Shown: in pieces, positions 34,168 to 45,615 of the stretch | How the letters are laid out: each line of letters starts with the position of its first letter | Position numbering within the stretch: position 1 is the first letter of the stretch | NCBI RefSeq assembly: GCF_035046485.1 | Contig: NC_085138.1 | Location: forward strand, 269,681,694 to 269,745,693 | Length of the DNA: 64,000 nucleotides | From: Aedes albopictus | Lineage: Eukaryota > Arthropoda > Insecta > Diptera > Culicidae | Direction: 5' to 3' | Made by a program: the position numbers and the translations under genes | The notes under the pieces: model-generated | Told to the model about the DNA's origin: nothing | Databases searched by the model: none | What the model saw: the letters and a program-made list of their open reading frames with translations, nothing else

Positions 34168-34493
34168 TTAATCCGTTAAATGTGAGGCACATCCCTTACC
34201 ACTCGGCTATTTCACCGAGTTAGAAGGTGGATGATAAATATGATACTGCTTCTAGGTATCTGCTGAAATGGGTTTGTTGGCACTTTACGGTGACAAATAG
34301 GGTGTACATGGAGTGTGTGATAATTGTTGGAAAACGATGTAACCGAGTGAAATTACGTTCAAAATTAAATAGGTACATCACTAAAAATTACGCGTCTGCA
34401 TATTATTAAATTATTTGCTGTGTATGTAAACAATAATGGGTCCATCCTTCACTGACGCAACATTGTTTGTCCATGTGACAACATCTTTTTGCT

Positions 34494-34668
34494 ACGTGGA
34501 GCGGACCTGGTGTAGTGGTTAGAACACAAGACTATCACACCGAGGACCTGAGATCGAACCCCACCCTCGACATACTCACAAAATGTGGGTTCTTCCTTCG
34601 GAGGGGAAGTAAAGCGTGGGTCCGGAGATGAACAACACACGCCTACAAGCAGAAAAATAAGTTGTAAA
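34494..34668 (+). mobile_element. tRNA-derived SINE, second family
   Basis: Box A-like TGGTGTAGTGGTTAGAACAC and box B-like GAGATCGAACCCC are correctly spaced. The body has GGGTTCTTCCTTCGGAGGGG, as in the copy at 12613-12824. The 74-codon - frame across it is a shadow. Confidence 0.75.
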
Positions 34669-35013
34669 TACAATTAAATTCTAGGGCAAATCAACCGATT
34701 CTTCAGTTTGCTATAGCGACAAACTGATTTCTAGTTTAAACTGAACAGTTCCATTGTTTGAAAATATAAATATAAAAATCGCAGATAGAACGAGCTTTTC
34801 ATTTGCACCACCACAATATCTGTTGAAATTATGTTCCATAACAAATCCGAAAATTGAAACAAATTCAAAAATAGAGTTGCCAAAATTCAATGAGCAAGGT
34901 GGTGTAGGGTGACTAGTTCATCGAATTAAAAGTTTACCCCGGTAATTCGACACCAGTCGTTGGCGAATTAGCGGGGTAATACGGTACTTGTTGTGGAGTC
35001 CAAAAAAAGAAAC
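34669..35013. other. AT-rich spacer
   Basis: No gene. AGTTTACCCCGGTAATTCG near 34930 and GAATTAGCGGGGTAATACGG near 34965 look like a small eroded inverted-repeat element. Confidence 0.35.
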
Positions 35014-35015
35014 TA

Positions 35016-35883
35016 CCGTCAAGGCGCCATTCACTGTGGGGGCTCCATTCACCGTGTGCCTTCGAATATTTTTTCATTATTTCCATATTATGATTGAATT
35101 ATATGACAATTTCCCTTCAATTTCACCAATACAACACTAATGTATTGTTACCATGTCAAAACGCTCATTAGAAACATTTAAAAGTTTCATTTAGTGTCAA
35201 AAGTGTGTTTACATGAAGCGGGTTTCTGCTCGTTCACTGCATGCATAGTGAAAAAACGAAAACTGCGCTAAGGTGATTTAAGCGATAAACTAAATGTAGA
35301 AACGTTTTTATTCCACTAAGAAGCAATTAAATTCACATATCAGGTATGTATTTTGCACTACCGAAGTAAGTTTAACAAGAAAGTACGATTACTCGTACTT
35401 TTTAATCGAAACAAAAAGGCACGGTAAATGGGTACCCTAAAAATCAATGGTCTCCATTCACCGTGCCCCATATTGCCCCATTTATCTAGAAAAAATCGAA
35501 AATTTGTACATTTGTTTTTCTAATAAAATCTTGCAAGTTATTACTTGAAATGAATTTAAACGAAGAAAATTCCCTTGGCTGGGTTGTTTTGATCATTTTT
35601 AAACAAAGTAGAATAAAATTTCTCATACACGGTGAATGGGTCCCTACTACCACGGTGAATGGTGACCTACCACGGAATTAGGTGACCCTACTACCCTTTA
35701 CTAATTGTACTATATCACCAAATTTTGTGAAAAATTTTCTACTTCTGTGGATATTGCTTTAATTTTAACCTATAATGAAGGCAATTAAAAGCGGCAGCAA
35801 CAATGTTTATAAGACTGGTGTCAAATGAAAGCCCTTATTTGCCCCGAATCCTCTTAGATCCTCGGTGAATGGTGCCTTGACGG
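35016..35883. mobile_element. 868-bp TA-flanked MITE with repeated CACGGTGAATGG
   Basis: Ends CCGTCAAGGCGCCATTCACT and GGTGAATGGTGCCTTGACGG are inverted and flanked by TA (35014-35015, 35884-35885). The end motif CACGGTGAATGG, or its complement, also recurs inside (about 35050, 35455, 35630, 35655), giving multiple internal binding-site-like copies. Non-coding. Confidence 0.85.
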
Positions 35884-35887
35884 TAGA

Positions 35888-36324
35888 ATATTCACGATGG
35901 CGGCCCAAAAATCAAGATGGCAGAGTTTAAGGAAATTTAGGTGCTAAAACCATGCAATATGAGTATATTTGGTATAGGGAAGATGTCCGGAATCCAAAAA
36001 TGACGACCAGAATATGTAAGATGGCGGCCTAAAATGCAAGATGGCAGCTGTATTAAGGAGTTTTAGGCTCTTAAGCCATGCAATATGGGTATATTTGGTA
36101 TGGAGAGATGGTGACCAAAATATCCAGGACGGCGGACCAAAATCCAAGATGGCAGCTAAAAACTCAAGATGACATTTTTATGCTCTAAAGCCATGCAATA
36201 TGAGTATATGAACCAGAATATTCAAATTGGTCAAACCAAATCCAAATTGGCCAAAACCAAATATGATGGCCTTCAGTTCTAGATGGCATCTATGTTATGG
36301 AGTTTTGGGCTCAAAACCATGCAA
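35888..36324 (+). repeat. Degenerate tandem repeat, unit about 130 bp (AAGATGGCGGCC)
   Basis: Three to four units, each with GATGGCGGCCCAAAATCCAAGATGG-like words followed by AGCCATGCAATATGAGTATATTTGG. The unit is known to me by sight as a common Aedes tandem repeat. The array passes directly into the inverted repeat at 36325. Confidence 0.8.
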
Positions 36325-37837
36325 AGGTCTCAGATTTTCATGAAACTTTTCCCACAGGCAGGGCTCATAGATATATGAACAAAAAAAATGAAAAAAAATC
36401 AGGGTTGCCGATTTTCCCGGAAAACTCAGATAGAATTTTCTTGTTTTCTCCTGATACTACTTATTTTGAAAAATCATAACTCAAGAAAAAAGCATCGTAG
36501 GAACGAAGTTTTTTTTTTTTAAATGAAAGCAAATTTTCTCATAAATCAAAAAAAAAATATGAAATGGACAAAGTTTTCCACAAAATTTGCCACAGTTGAG
36601 AAAATTCGTAAAGAAAAGCCGGAAAAACTATGCCCGAATTCGTGGAAACTTTTCAAAAAAATATGTTGAGGAGTTTATTTCAAATTTAGGAGCTTTATTC
36701 GCTGGAATTTTTGGAATGCAGCTTTTTTTTCGTTTTTCAGTTATGGCCAATTTTGTTGAAAAATGTCCAAATGTGCAATATAAGCCTTTTTTCGAAAAAT
36801 CATAACTCAAGAACGCAGCATCGAAGAAACAAAGTTTTTTAATGAAAATGAAAGCCAAATAAAATATGAAGTGAAAAAGTTTTCCACCGTTGAAAAAAAT
36901 CATAAAGAAAAGCTGGAATAACTATGTCCAAACTCGCAGAAAATTTAAAAAAATACATATTTTTGAGAGGGTAATTTCATAAACTTTGATTGCTGAAATT
37001 TTTGGAATGCACTTTTTTTTCGTTCCTGAGTTATGGCCAGTTTTGTGAAAAATGACCATACATATAATATAAGCTTACATGGTCATTTTTCACAAAATTG
37101 GTCATAACTCAGAAAAGAAAAAAAAGTGGTTTCCACAAATTTCAGCGATCAAAGCTTATAAAATCACCTTGTTAAAAATATTTTTTTGAAAATTTTCCAT
37201 GAATTCGGGCATAGTTTTTCCGGCTTTACTTTATGAATTTTCTCAACGGTGGAAAATTTTGTGGAAAACTTTTTCCATTTCATATTTTTTTTTTGATTTC
37301 TGAGAAAATTTGCTTTCTTTTTCATGAAAAAAAAAATTTGATTCTACGATGCTTCGTTCTTGAGTTATGGTTTTTCAAAAAAAGGCTTGTACGGCACATT
37401 TGGACATTTTTAAACGAAATTGGCCATAACTCAAAAACGAAAAAAAGTGCATTCCAAAAATTTCAGCAATTAAAGCTTATGAAATAACCTCTCAAAAATA
37501 GTTTTTCGAATTTTTTTCACGAGTTCGGATGTTGTTTTTCCGGCTTTTCTTTACGAATTTTCTTCAATGTGGAAAATTTTGTGGAAAATATTGTCCAGTT
37601 CATTTTGTTTTTGGATTTCTGAGAAAATTTGCTTTCATTTTTCAAACAAAAAAGTTTGTTTCTGCGATGCTTCGTTCTTGAGTTATGATTTTTCAAAGTA
37701 AGTAATGTGAGGGGAAAACAAGAAATTTCCACCTGAGTTTTCCGGAAAAATTGGCGGCTCTGAATTTTTCTCATTTTTTTTTATTCATTTATCCATGAGC
37801 CCAGCCTGTGGAAAAAGTTTTATGAAGATCTGAGACC
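36325..37837. repeat. 1.5-kb inverted repeat with about 740-bp arms
   Basis: The outer ends GGTCTCAGATTTTCATGAAA and its complement (ending at 37837) and the inner ends AAATGACCAT / ATGGTCATTT (37051-37059, 37079-37087) define arms of about 735 and 759 bp around a 19-bp centre. Each arm contains two related units of about 330 bp (for example TTTGAAAAATCATAACTCAAGAA at about 36465 and 36790), so the structure is four units in two mirror pairs. Frames of 72-91 codons here are repeat shadows. Confidence 0.85.
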
Positions 37838-38237
37838 CTTCGGCCCAATTTGTACGATAATAAAAAATGCCCAGATATACAGAAGCGACAATAGCCAGAT
37901 ATTTTACTGTACCAATCGATGAAATCGAAGAAAATGTTATCATTCCGCGCGTCGTTTCATATAGACAAATTTTAGCTGCCTGTGGTACCTGCCAAGACCT
38001 GCCAAGACTGCCAGCGAAAACAGAAGCCTGTGGAAAAAGTTTAATGAAGATTTGAGACCCTTCGGCCCAATTTGTACGATAATAAAAAAAAAGCCCAGAT
38101 ATACAGAAGCGACAATAGCCTAATATTTTACTGTACCAATCGATGAAATCGAAGAAAATGTTATCATTCCGCGCGTCGTTTCATATAGACAAATTTTACC
38201 TGCCAAGACCTGCCAAGACTGCCAACGAAAACAGAAG
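37805..38237 (+). repeat. Recent tandem duplication, units of 222 and 211 bp
   Basis: Unit 1 (37805-38026) and unit 2 (38027-38237) both run from CCTGTGGAAAAAGTTT to GAAAACAGAAG and are nearly identical. Unit 2 lacks one AGCTGCCTGTGGT-like stretch and has a longer A run. The 62-codon + frame at 37867-38055 crosses the junction. It is not a recognised protein. Confidence 0.92.
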
Positions 38238-39226
38238 CCACTTCACCGACATGATTGCTTGTGTCATGAACAGGATTTTTGTCAAACGAACATAAGTGTG
38301 ATATTCACTCACATGTCATTTGAGTTTGGTTGAGATGGTTTCTCGAAGGCACGAGACTGGCACCATCACCATTAGGTGGATTAATTAGTTTTTGTTCATT
38401 GAAACTTGAACGTAAAATCTATTTATGATATCAAAAACCTCAAAAATTGTTTCCATTTGCTTTTTTAAAACTCCATGTGAAAATAAAAATTTTAGAAAAA
38501 AATAGTTAGAAACATATGACCGTTTTGGGCTACTTGCTTGAGCTAGAGTCAGCATAACATAAAAATTATCTAAGTTTAAAGTTTTTGTAAAATTTAAATT
38601 ATGTGACATGTTTAATTTAGATACGCGTTCAATATTGCTCTCAAGTGTAGGTGGTTTTTGAGCCTCGCCGGGTATTGGGGTCATTATGACCCAGACATGC
38701 ATACTAAGCATGCACTAGGTCAACAGGGTGAGCGTTAGTCATTGCTCAGGTTAAAATATCCTCAAACATTTTCGATGACATCATTTCAATGGAATAAATC
38801 GTATTTGAGTTATATTGTTTTTAAAGAAGGATATTTGGTTTTTTCATACGTTTTCGTACTCAAAAGTTAGATAAGTAACAATTCAAAACAAAGATCATAT
38901 ATCAAATGTCACAACCATGCGACTCCATGCATGACGAATCCAATCTCCTTGACCGAAAACCTTTACCGGAAGTTGACAATTTACAGAATAAGATTTAGAG
39001 TTGCAATATATTTGCATCTATCATGAAAATTTCAGGAATGGTTTTATGTGCTAAAGACGTTTGGGATGCACTTTCTCGCTTCCTCTATCTTTAAGAAATC
39101 AGAGGAACAGCAGTGGAATTTTGGGGAAATGCACGTACATAATGAGAAGAAGAAGAAAGAGACGATTTTTGTAAAAATTTTCAAATTGTTTATCAAATAT
39201 TCCAAATTAAGTCTAGATTTTACTTG
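38238..39226. other. Spacer, no gene
   Basis: AT-rich, with unsupported frames at 38385-38711 (-) and 39048-39389 (+; this one runs into the next element). No tRNA-like or inverted-repeat signal. Confidence 0.4.
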
Positions 39227-39228
39227 TA

Positions 39229-40097
39229 CAGGAGATGGCCAAAATGTTTGGGATAGGCAACTTTTTTTCTCCCACCAAAAAAATTCAACATGCTATAACT
39301 TTTCATTGAGTGCATCAAAAAATCTCAAATTTTTACTGTTTGTCAACCTATTATATGTGCATCATTGGTACAAATTTGGGCTCGATTGATTAATTTTTCG
39401 CGAAGTAAGAACCGTTCGGGTAAAACACTATTATTTAGACAACTAATTTTTTAACTGTCATATCTCGGAAATCAAAGAACCGAATTGAATGAATTTTTTA
39501 ACGTTTATCAACAATATATTGATACTTGATACGAAGTTATAAAATATAATATTTTCTCTCGTCGAATTAAGTTATACCGGGTTGAAATTTTTACCCATGT
39601 AGAGGAAAATAAGTCAAATTTACAATACCACACAAAAATTACTAAATGTGTTCGTCCTTAAATCTAAATAGGCTCTAATAAATCTGATTAGTGATAACTT
39701 GAGTACAGAAGTGGAAAATCTTTGGATATCAACACTAAAAGTGTCAATCCATGATAACTTTTTTCAACGTTTAAAAAGTATCTATGTTTTAATAGTTTGT
39801 GAAGCATTTACATATTGATAGTGTACGTTCAAAATTTCATTCAATTCGGTTTACTGGTTTCCGAGATATGACAGCTCAAAAATGAGTTGCCTAAAAAATA
39901 GTGTTTTACACAAACGGTTCTTACTTTGCGAAACATTATTCAATCGAGCCCGAATTTGTACCAATGATGCACATATAATAGGTTGACGAACAGTCAAAAT
40001 TTGAGATTTTTTGGTGCACTCTATGAAAAGTTATAGCATGTTGAACTTTTTTGTGAGAGAAAAAAAAGTTGCCTATCCCAAACATTGCCACCCCCTG
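39229..40097. mobile_element. 869-bp TA-flanked element with 300-bp inverted arms
   Basis: The left end CAGGAGATGGCCAAAATGTT and right end AACATTGCCACCCCCTG are inverted and flanked by TA (39227-39228, 40098-40099). Homology between the arms continues inward for more than 300 bp through TTGGGATAGGCAACTTTTTT, ATTATATGTGCATCATTGGT and CATATCTCGGAAA. It is a large-arm MITE that could give a hairpin transcript. Confidence 0.88.
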
Positions 40098-40099
40098 TA

Positions 40100-41187
40100 C
40101 ACCATTTAATTTTCACTAAAATAATAATGTTCTTTGAGTTGAACTCCTAACAATATAGTACCGATGCAGTTATAGGCTACGTACAATAGCTTTCAACTCT
40201 CACAAAACTTGTGAAACTACATCAAGTTAATTCATATAATCTATTTCCAAAGTTCGTAATGACGTCATTATCTACGTTTTCGTAAACTTCTCCCTGTCTC
40301 CGCATGTCATGATTATATAAACTTAATAACTGCGACGTGATTCGCTGAAAGTGTGCCACCTCCGAGGTAAAATTTGACGGGCTTTCCCGAAACTTAATAC
40401 ACACAGCTACCACCATCATCGGCCGTCAGCTGTCCTGTTCGCCTGTTTGAGGCATACGAACAACTCCTCGCAACCAAGCGGAAACAAAAACGAAGATGAC
40501 AGACTACCTACCAAGACATCCTTGAGGAGCAAAGAAGAAACATTACTCTTTTCATTAGTTCGCTGTTTGTTCGCTGCTTCTTCGAGCCAGCAATGCCCAC
40601 AATAACGTGCCTTCATCGTGGGTGAACGTGCCTGCCGAGGTTCTCTCTATGCACGCTTGTTTTGACGCCACCATTTTCCACGTGCTGTCGTCCACAGTTA
40701 GATGTAGATGGACTACTGAATGAATGGGTGTCCGACGAGGAAAGCTTTTGCCACCGCGAACCGCTTGGCGTCGAATTATAACGAACCATTAGGGGAACCA
40801 GGGGGAAGGATGGCCGTTTTGAGAAAAAACATCAAGATATGGCCTTTGAAATGTGTCGTAGGGTATGTATGCCATTATCAATCTCATGCTCCCATATTCA
40901 TCCTATTCTAAAACAAGCAATTATGGCACCGATTGATTCCGTTCTTTTTGTATTCATTGGTGCTCACTTCTAACAAAAAAAAAACAAAAATAAGAAACAA
41001 AACAAACAGTGCTCCAATCCTTTGTTTTTCGTAGGATGAAAATGGGAGCCACATGCTTAAGAAGGTAACCAAGACCCTATTTATTTTAAGAAATTTGCAA
41101 TCGGATATTCTCAGCGATATATTCGAAACGATATTGAAGGTGACTGGGTTGGACTGTAGTCCGTGATCTTTCCGTTTAATGAATGTC
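40100..41187. other. Spacer, apparently low-copy
   Basis: 40400-40780 has moderate GC, no recognised repeats and short frames on both strands (for example 40416-40616 on -). I cannot support any as a gene. 40900-41180 is AT-rich. Confidence 0.35.
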
Positions 41188-41640
41188 CTTAACTTCCTTC
41201 TTCTTCTTCTTCTTCTTCTTCTTCTTCTTTATGGCACGAAGTTCCACAGAGATTTTTCCAGATATCCGGAAACTTATTTTCAGAGATTCTCTTTGGAAAT
41301 GTCTCCAAAGATTCCTTCGAAGAACGATTCTCCGGCGGTTTCTTTGCCAAATTCTTCCAGGGGTTCTATAGGGAATTTCTCTAGTAATTTTTTTTTTGGG
41401 AATTTCTTTGGGGGTCCCTTCTGGATTATTTCAAAGATTTCTTTCGGGAATTCCTCTGGTTATTCCATTTACGATCCTTTAATACATTTTTTTGCAAATC
41501 TTTCCAAGGATTCAAAAAGTTTTCCAGGGATTCTTTCAAAAACTCATCCAGGCATACCTTTTGAATTTTCTACAGGGAATTTTTACCAGCGGTTCTGGAA
41601 TACTTCTAGAAGCCTCTTTGTATTTTCCTTCATGGACCCA
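41188..41640 (+). repeat. (CTT)n run followed by eroded minisatellite
   Basis: 41191-41229 is a CTTCTTCTT run followed by TTATGGCAC, which looks like the tail of a SINE on the - strand whose body is lost. 41240-41640 is an eroded TTCCAGGGATTCTTTC-type minisatellite like the one at 23290. The 195-codon + frame at 41179-41766 starts in the CTT run (poly-Leu) and reads the minisatellite; it is not a gene. Confidence 0.75.
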
Positions 41641-41792
41641 TCTTCTAGCGCTTTCATCAACAAGAAAAAAATCGTGAACAACAGATCACGATCACAAAAG
41701 ATGATTGCAATCATTCAAACTTCACAATTTGCTCAAATTATGGTAGAAATAAATCATTTTTCTTAACTTTTCGGCCTCCTTGCACCCTATTT

Positions 41793-42067
41793 CGCCATAG
41801 TGTACCAGTTATGGCAACTCCCATAAGGAATGCATGTAAATAGTGCGAAGTGGAACCCAAATTAACAAATGTGTCCATAACTGGTACAGGGTTCCTATCA
41901 TTGGCACACGCCGTAAAAAATACTAAAAGTAGTTTTGGCTCCGTTTCTATATTTTTCCTGTAAAGTATTGAAACAAATCAATCATTTGACTTATTGTTTA
42001 CATTCGTCGGTCTTCTTCTTATTTTTGTAGAAATAGTTTTTCTTAGGTAGTGCGATAACTGGTACAG
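41793..42067. mobile_element. 275-bp element flanked by GCACCCTATTT direct repeats
   Basis: An 11-bp direct repeat GCACCCTATTT lies at 41782-41792 and 42068-42078. The ends GCCATAGTGTACCAGTTATGG and GCGATAACTGGTACAG are partly inverted (TGTACCAGTTAT). The motif TGTCCATAACTGGTACAGGG also occurs inside at about 41870. Non-coding. Confidence 0.65.
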
Positions 42068-42084
42068 GCACCCTATTTAGGAAA

Positions 42085-42340
42085 GTTATTTAGGGATGCT
42101 ATCGGTATATATTTTGCAGGGATTGCTACGGAAATCGTTCCTGGAGTTCGTTTGCGAAGTTTTCGAAAGATTCCTTCAGAAGTTTTTGCAGTGATTCACG
42201 AAGTTTTTACAATAACAACGCTGAAACATTCATTCTACTAGAATTGAATTTCTTTAAGGAACCTTTTGGACATTCGCGAAAGAATTTCTGTTCTATCCAT
42301 CTCAAAGTATTCCTGAAATGATCCTTGATCCTTGCAGCTA
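42085..42340. repeat. Eroded minisatellite remnant
   Basis: Continuation of the GATTCCTTCAGAAGTTTTTGC-type eroded repeat seen at 41240-41640. No gene. Confidence 0.5.
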
Positions 42341-42344
42341 GGCT

Positions 42345-42662
42345 CGTTTATTTCTATCTGGCTTCATTCTTGCGATACATCTCACCAAAGTCGTACCAGA
42401 AGTCACTATTTAAACTAGTGCCACATGGTGGTGAAATTTGAAACTATACTCTTCATGATCTGGAAGTACTCGTAGCCATGAACAACTTTGCCGAAGATCG
42501 TACCTACCTTTCTGGCTTCACTCTTGTTATATATCCTTCCAAAGTCATACCGAAAGTAACTTATGTAGACTAGCGCCATGTGGTGGTGAAATTCGGAAAC
42601 ATTAAATCTATCACTAGGAAGTGGTTGTTGTTCTGAACAACTTCCCAGAAGATAGAATATTG
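42345..42662 (+). repeat. Two diverged tandem units of about 160 bp
   Basis: Each unit has TCTGGCTTCAnTCTTG, CCAAAGTCnTACC, ACTAGnGCCA, ATGTGGTGGTGAAATT and GAACAACTTnCC in the same order (about 42358-42505 and 42510-42662). The identity is moderate, so the duplication is old. Confidence 0.8.
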
Positions 42663-42664
42663 CT

Positions 42665-43245
42665 ATAGGGGAAAGTGGGGTAAGATGCCATTTTTCAAAC
42701 TTTCAACGTTTTCAATGATAATTAACTTCATTTGTTAGGCTTTCAAAGTGGTAACAATTTGCCCGATACTTCAGCAAAAACATTCACTAAACTATTTCAT
42801 TTTCATCGATTCTAAAAAATTGGTTCGTAAAACGGAAGTGGTGCAAAAAGGCCATCTGCTATGGGGTTAGATGTCACTTCATGAAAACATTCAAAAAGTA
42901 TGTCCATCAGTTTCGGGCATTTCCGACTCCCTGCTCCCATCTGTTCTGCTTTTTTTTGTATACTCAATAAATGGAATGTCACCCACCTCCCCCACAAAAC
43001 GATGATCGTCATATTTGAATGATCCCTAACATGGATGGATGGCGTAGACATCAACAACCATGCGCCTCCATGTGTACGTCAATCTCGTTGGAAACAATTG
43101 GCTGGTAATCAAATCACCAGAAAACTCTAAATGCAAGCACGAAAAACCTATAGTTGCCAATTTTCATTGGGAAATCAAGAGATTTTTCGTGGGTTTGGCG
43201 GCCCAGCTTCTAGAAGAATGTTTGACGCAAACATATATTGGACAC
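42665..43245 (-). repeat. Dispersed repeat copy 2 (GGGGTAAGATGCC family)
   Basis: Inverted relative to the copy at 6133-6790 and colinear with it from GGGGAAAGTGGGGTAAGATG to the AGCTTCTAGAAGAATG region. A short microsatellite-like run and CCACCTCCCCCAC differ. The 65- and 75-codon + frames at its right end are unsupported. Confidence 0.75.
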
Positions 43246-43252
43246 ATTCTAC

Positions 43253-43678
43253 CGTGACGTTACAACGTTTTGACGCATTCGTAGTCAGATTTTCCACTAT
43301 AACTCATGAAAACGATTTTAAACCTCAAAATATTTTTTCATATTCGGATTCCTTGTAAAATTTCTGATTTATTTGACCTGTTGAACATTTATTTTTCATT
43401 GAAAAGGCGTATCTAAAATGCGTATTTGTAGCGTAGCCACGCGCTAGAATCTGGCCCTCTCTACTGCACTACCAACATTTTAAAACATCTGCTCGGATTT
43501 TTATGTTATTTTGAATTTTTTTTCCACCATTGAAATTAATTGGTTTGTTCATCAATTCAATGAAATAAAACATATAAATTTATTATTTGTTTTTGGATAA
43601 TTGACTTTTACATTTCGTGACGTTACAACGACCATTCAGTTTCAAATAGGATTCTGCTCGCGTTGTAACGTCACGAAA
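43253..43678. repeat. Segment bounded by inverted CGTGACGTTACAACG motifs
   Basis: CGTGACGTTACAACG at 43253-43267 is answered by CGTTGTAACGTCACG at 43664-43678, and a third copy in direct orientation lies at 43617-43631. The same 15-mer recurs at about 47735 and 47907. This pattern fits terminal repeats of a MITE family; no target duplication was found. Confidence 0.5.
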
Positions 43679-45407
43679 ATGCACATCATGTTAAAATCAG
43701 AATAATCAGCCAAATTTGCCCGAATTTGTGAATATATTATTGCATTATCATCACTGTTTCAAGGGGAACTTTATTCTATTGAAAATCCTTTTTGTGATAA
43801 ATGGCTCGGAGGGCCAAGTTATTGATATCAGCAGTATGAATATTCCTTCATGAAGGTTAATGACACCGGCACCCATCTTCGGCTTAATACCACCCATATT
43901 CTTCTAATATTGTCCCAAAGACTAGACCGCTGAGATCCATTACTCGCACCCCCAGATATTTAGAATTTCCATCATACAACTCATCGCGCCGTCGAAATAA
44001 ACATTTTTTGAATAATCTATGCGATGTCAACGATTCATGTAATAACGCTTTAAGATGTATGCGAGAATTTATTGAACCAAAGGCATACCAGAGGATCTAC
44101 ATACCACTTAGGACTCCAGGATCAACTTCTGTGATCTCAAAGACAAATAGGCCTAAAAGTGATAAAAAATCTTAATTACTTAGAGAGTTGGTGTCTTTGG
44201 CAAAGATGTTTGATAAGTTAAAGACTTTCAGCTGATTTACCATTGGACGTGAGATTTCGCCTCTGGGCGAAAAAAAAATGTTTCCTACAAGTTTTGACTA
44301 GTAGAGAAACTAGCAGCCAAAATTTGAAAATTTTTGAACACTTTTTAAAAAGTTACAACTTTATTTTCTGAATAAATATAATGTGCATGATTTTTCAAAA
44401 ATTCAACTACCACTAGACAAGTAGAACCTTAAACCAAACGATTTGTAAACTGAAGATCCTTGAAAAGTAAAACAACTCTCTAAGTAATCAGGGTCCTAAG
44501 ATGTATGAGTCGGTAATTCTTGTGATATCAAAGACAGACGTAACACTGACATAATTTCCATCACATATATTTCAAGATCCTTATTATTTAGACAGTTGGT
44601 GTTTAAGACAAAGTTGTTTGGCTGATCAAGAACTTTCAATTGATGGTATGATTTCAAATCCTTCCCGCTTGAGGGCATACACATTTTTAGTTTCGTTAAT
44701 CTCAGGATCCTGAATAATTAGAAATATTGTTGCTTCGGTAAAGTTGTTTGGTAAATCAAGAACTTTCAGTTTCATTGCCGTTTGGTTTTTTATTTATGCC
44801 GCACCGTGGCGCAAGTTGCAAATTTTCAAAAGCTTACCAATTTTATTATTTATCTCGAAAAACATTCAACAATTCCAATTTCAACAAGCCGCAATTCTGT
44901 AAAAAAATACCAAAAATTGTCAAATTTTGACTGATAGCTATAGTTTCTCAGCTTGTTATCTATAATTGCTACAAATTTGGACATGTTTGGTTAGCTCTAC
45001 ACGAAGATGTAGCGCTTCAAGCAGAATACATATTTTTGACTGTAGTTCTATTAAATCTTATATCTTGGGACCAAGTGAATCAAATCAAATCAATTTTTGA
45101 ACATTTATGACTAATAAATTGGTCTTTGATTACCATTTGATTCGAATACATTAGGGTAGTGGAGGTAGTTTGGCCCATCTAGGGAGTTTAATTAAATTTA
45201 TTATATAATATCTACTGAATCTTGGTAATTTTTATTGGAACACGAAAAGTAATAAACTATGTACTGATCCTTGCATTGATCTCCATTTCGGATGTCAGTT
45301 AAATATGCTGTTCAGTATCAAAAAATAGAGAAAAAATGTTTTCACTTCCAACGCGCGAAAAAACATCAGATATTACTTTTCACAAATGAACATTTTATTA
45401 AAAGACA
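43679..45407. other. Spacer rich in an eroded repeat (CTAAGTAATCAGGATCCTGAG)
   Basis: Words such as CTAAGTAATCAGGGTCCTAAG (44480), the inverse CTCAGGATCCTGAATAATTAG (44700), AAAGTTGTTTGGTAAATCAAGAACTTTCAG (44740) and relatives recur several times up to 47400. They mark an old dispersed or tandem family of about 100-200 bp. No gene is supported. Confidence 0.45.
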
Positions 45408-45615
45408 ATTACACCGTCTTCGACCTTGCGGCCTCTACAGACTGAACAGTTCAAACATTCGACAACGGACAACACATATAACACCCAGTGGCCCAGTGGA
45501 GAATTTTCCGTTTGACGAAAAGTTTTCCTCAACTGGAGCGGGAATCGAACCCACACTCCGAGGCTTACGAGACACCTAAACGACTGACGCCGCTAACCGC
45601 TCGGCCACGAAGCCC
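45408..45615 (-). mobile_element. tRNA-derived SINE, third family, intact head
   Basis: On the - strand the head reads TGGCCGAGCGGTTAGCGGCG (box A) and GTGGGTTCGATTCCCGCTC (box B), with a serine/leucine-tRNA-like layout. The body includes GTCGAAGACGGTGTAATTG at its 3' end. The copy split at 25865-29545 belongs here. The + frames across it (45292-45688) are shadows. Confidence 0.85.

Noticed and set aside
41179..41766. 195-codon + frame beginning with poly-Leu
   Set aside because: The Leu run is the CTT microsatellite and the rest is eroded minisatellite.
45540..45612. Serine or leucine tRNA gene on the - strand
   Set aside because: Good boxes, but the sequence is the head of a SINE with a second, split copy in the window.
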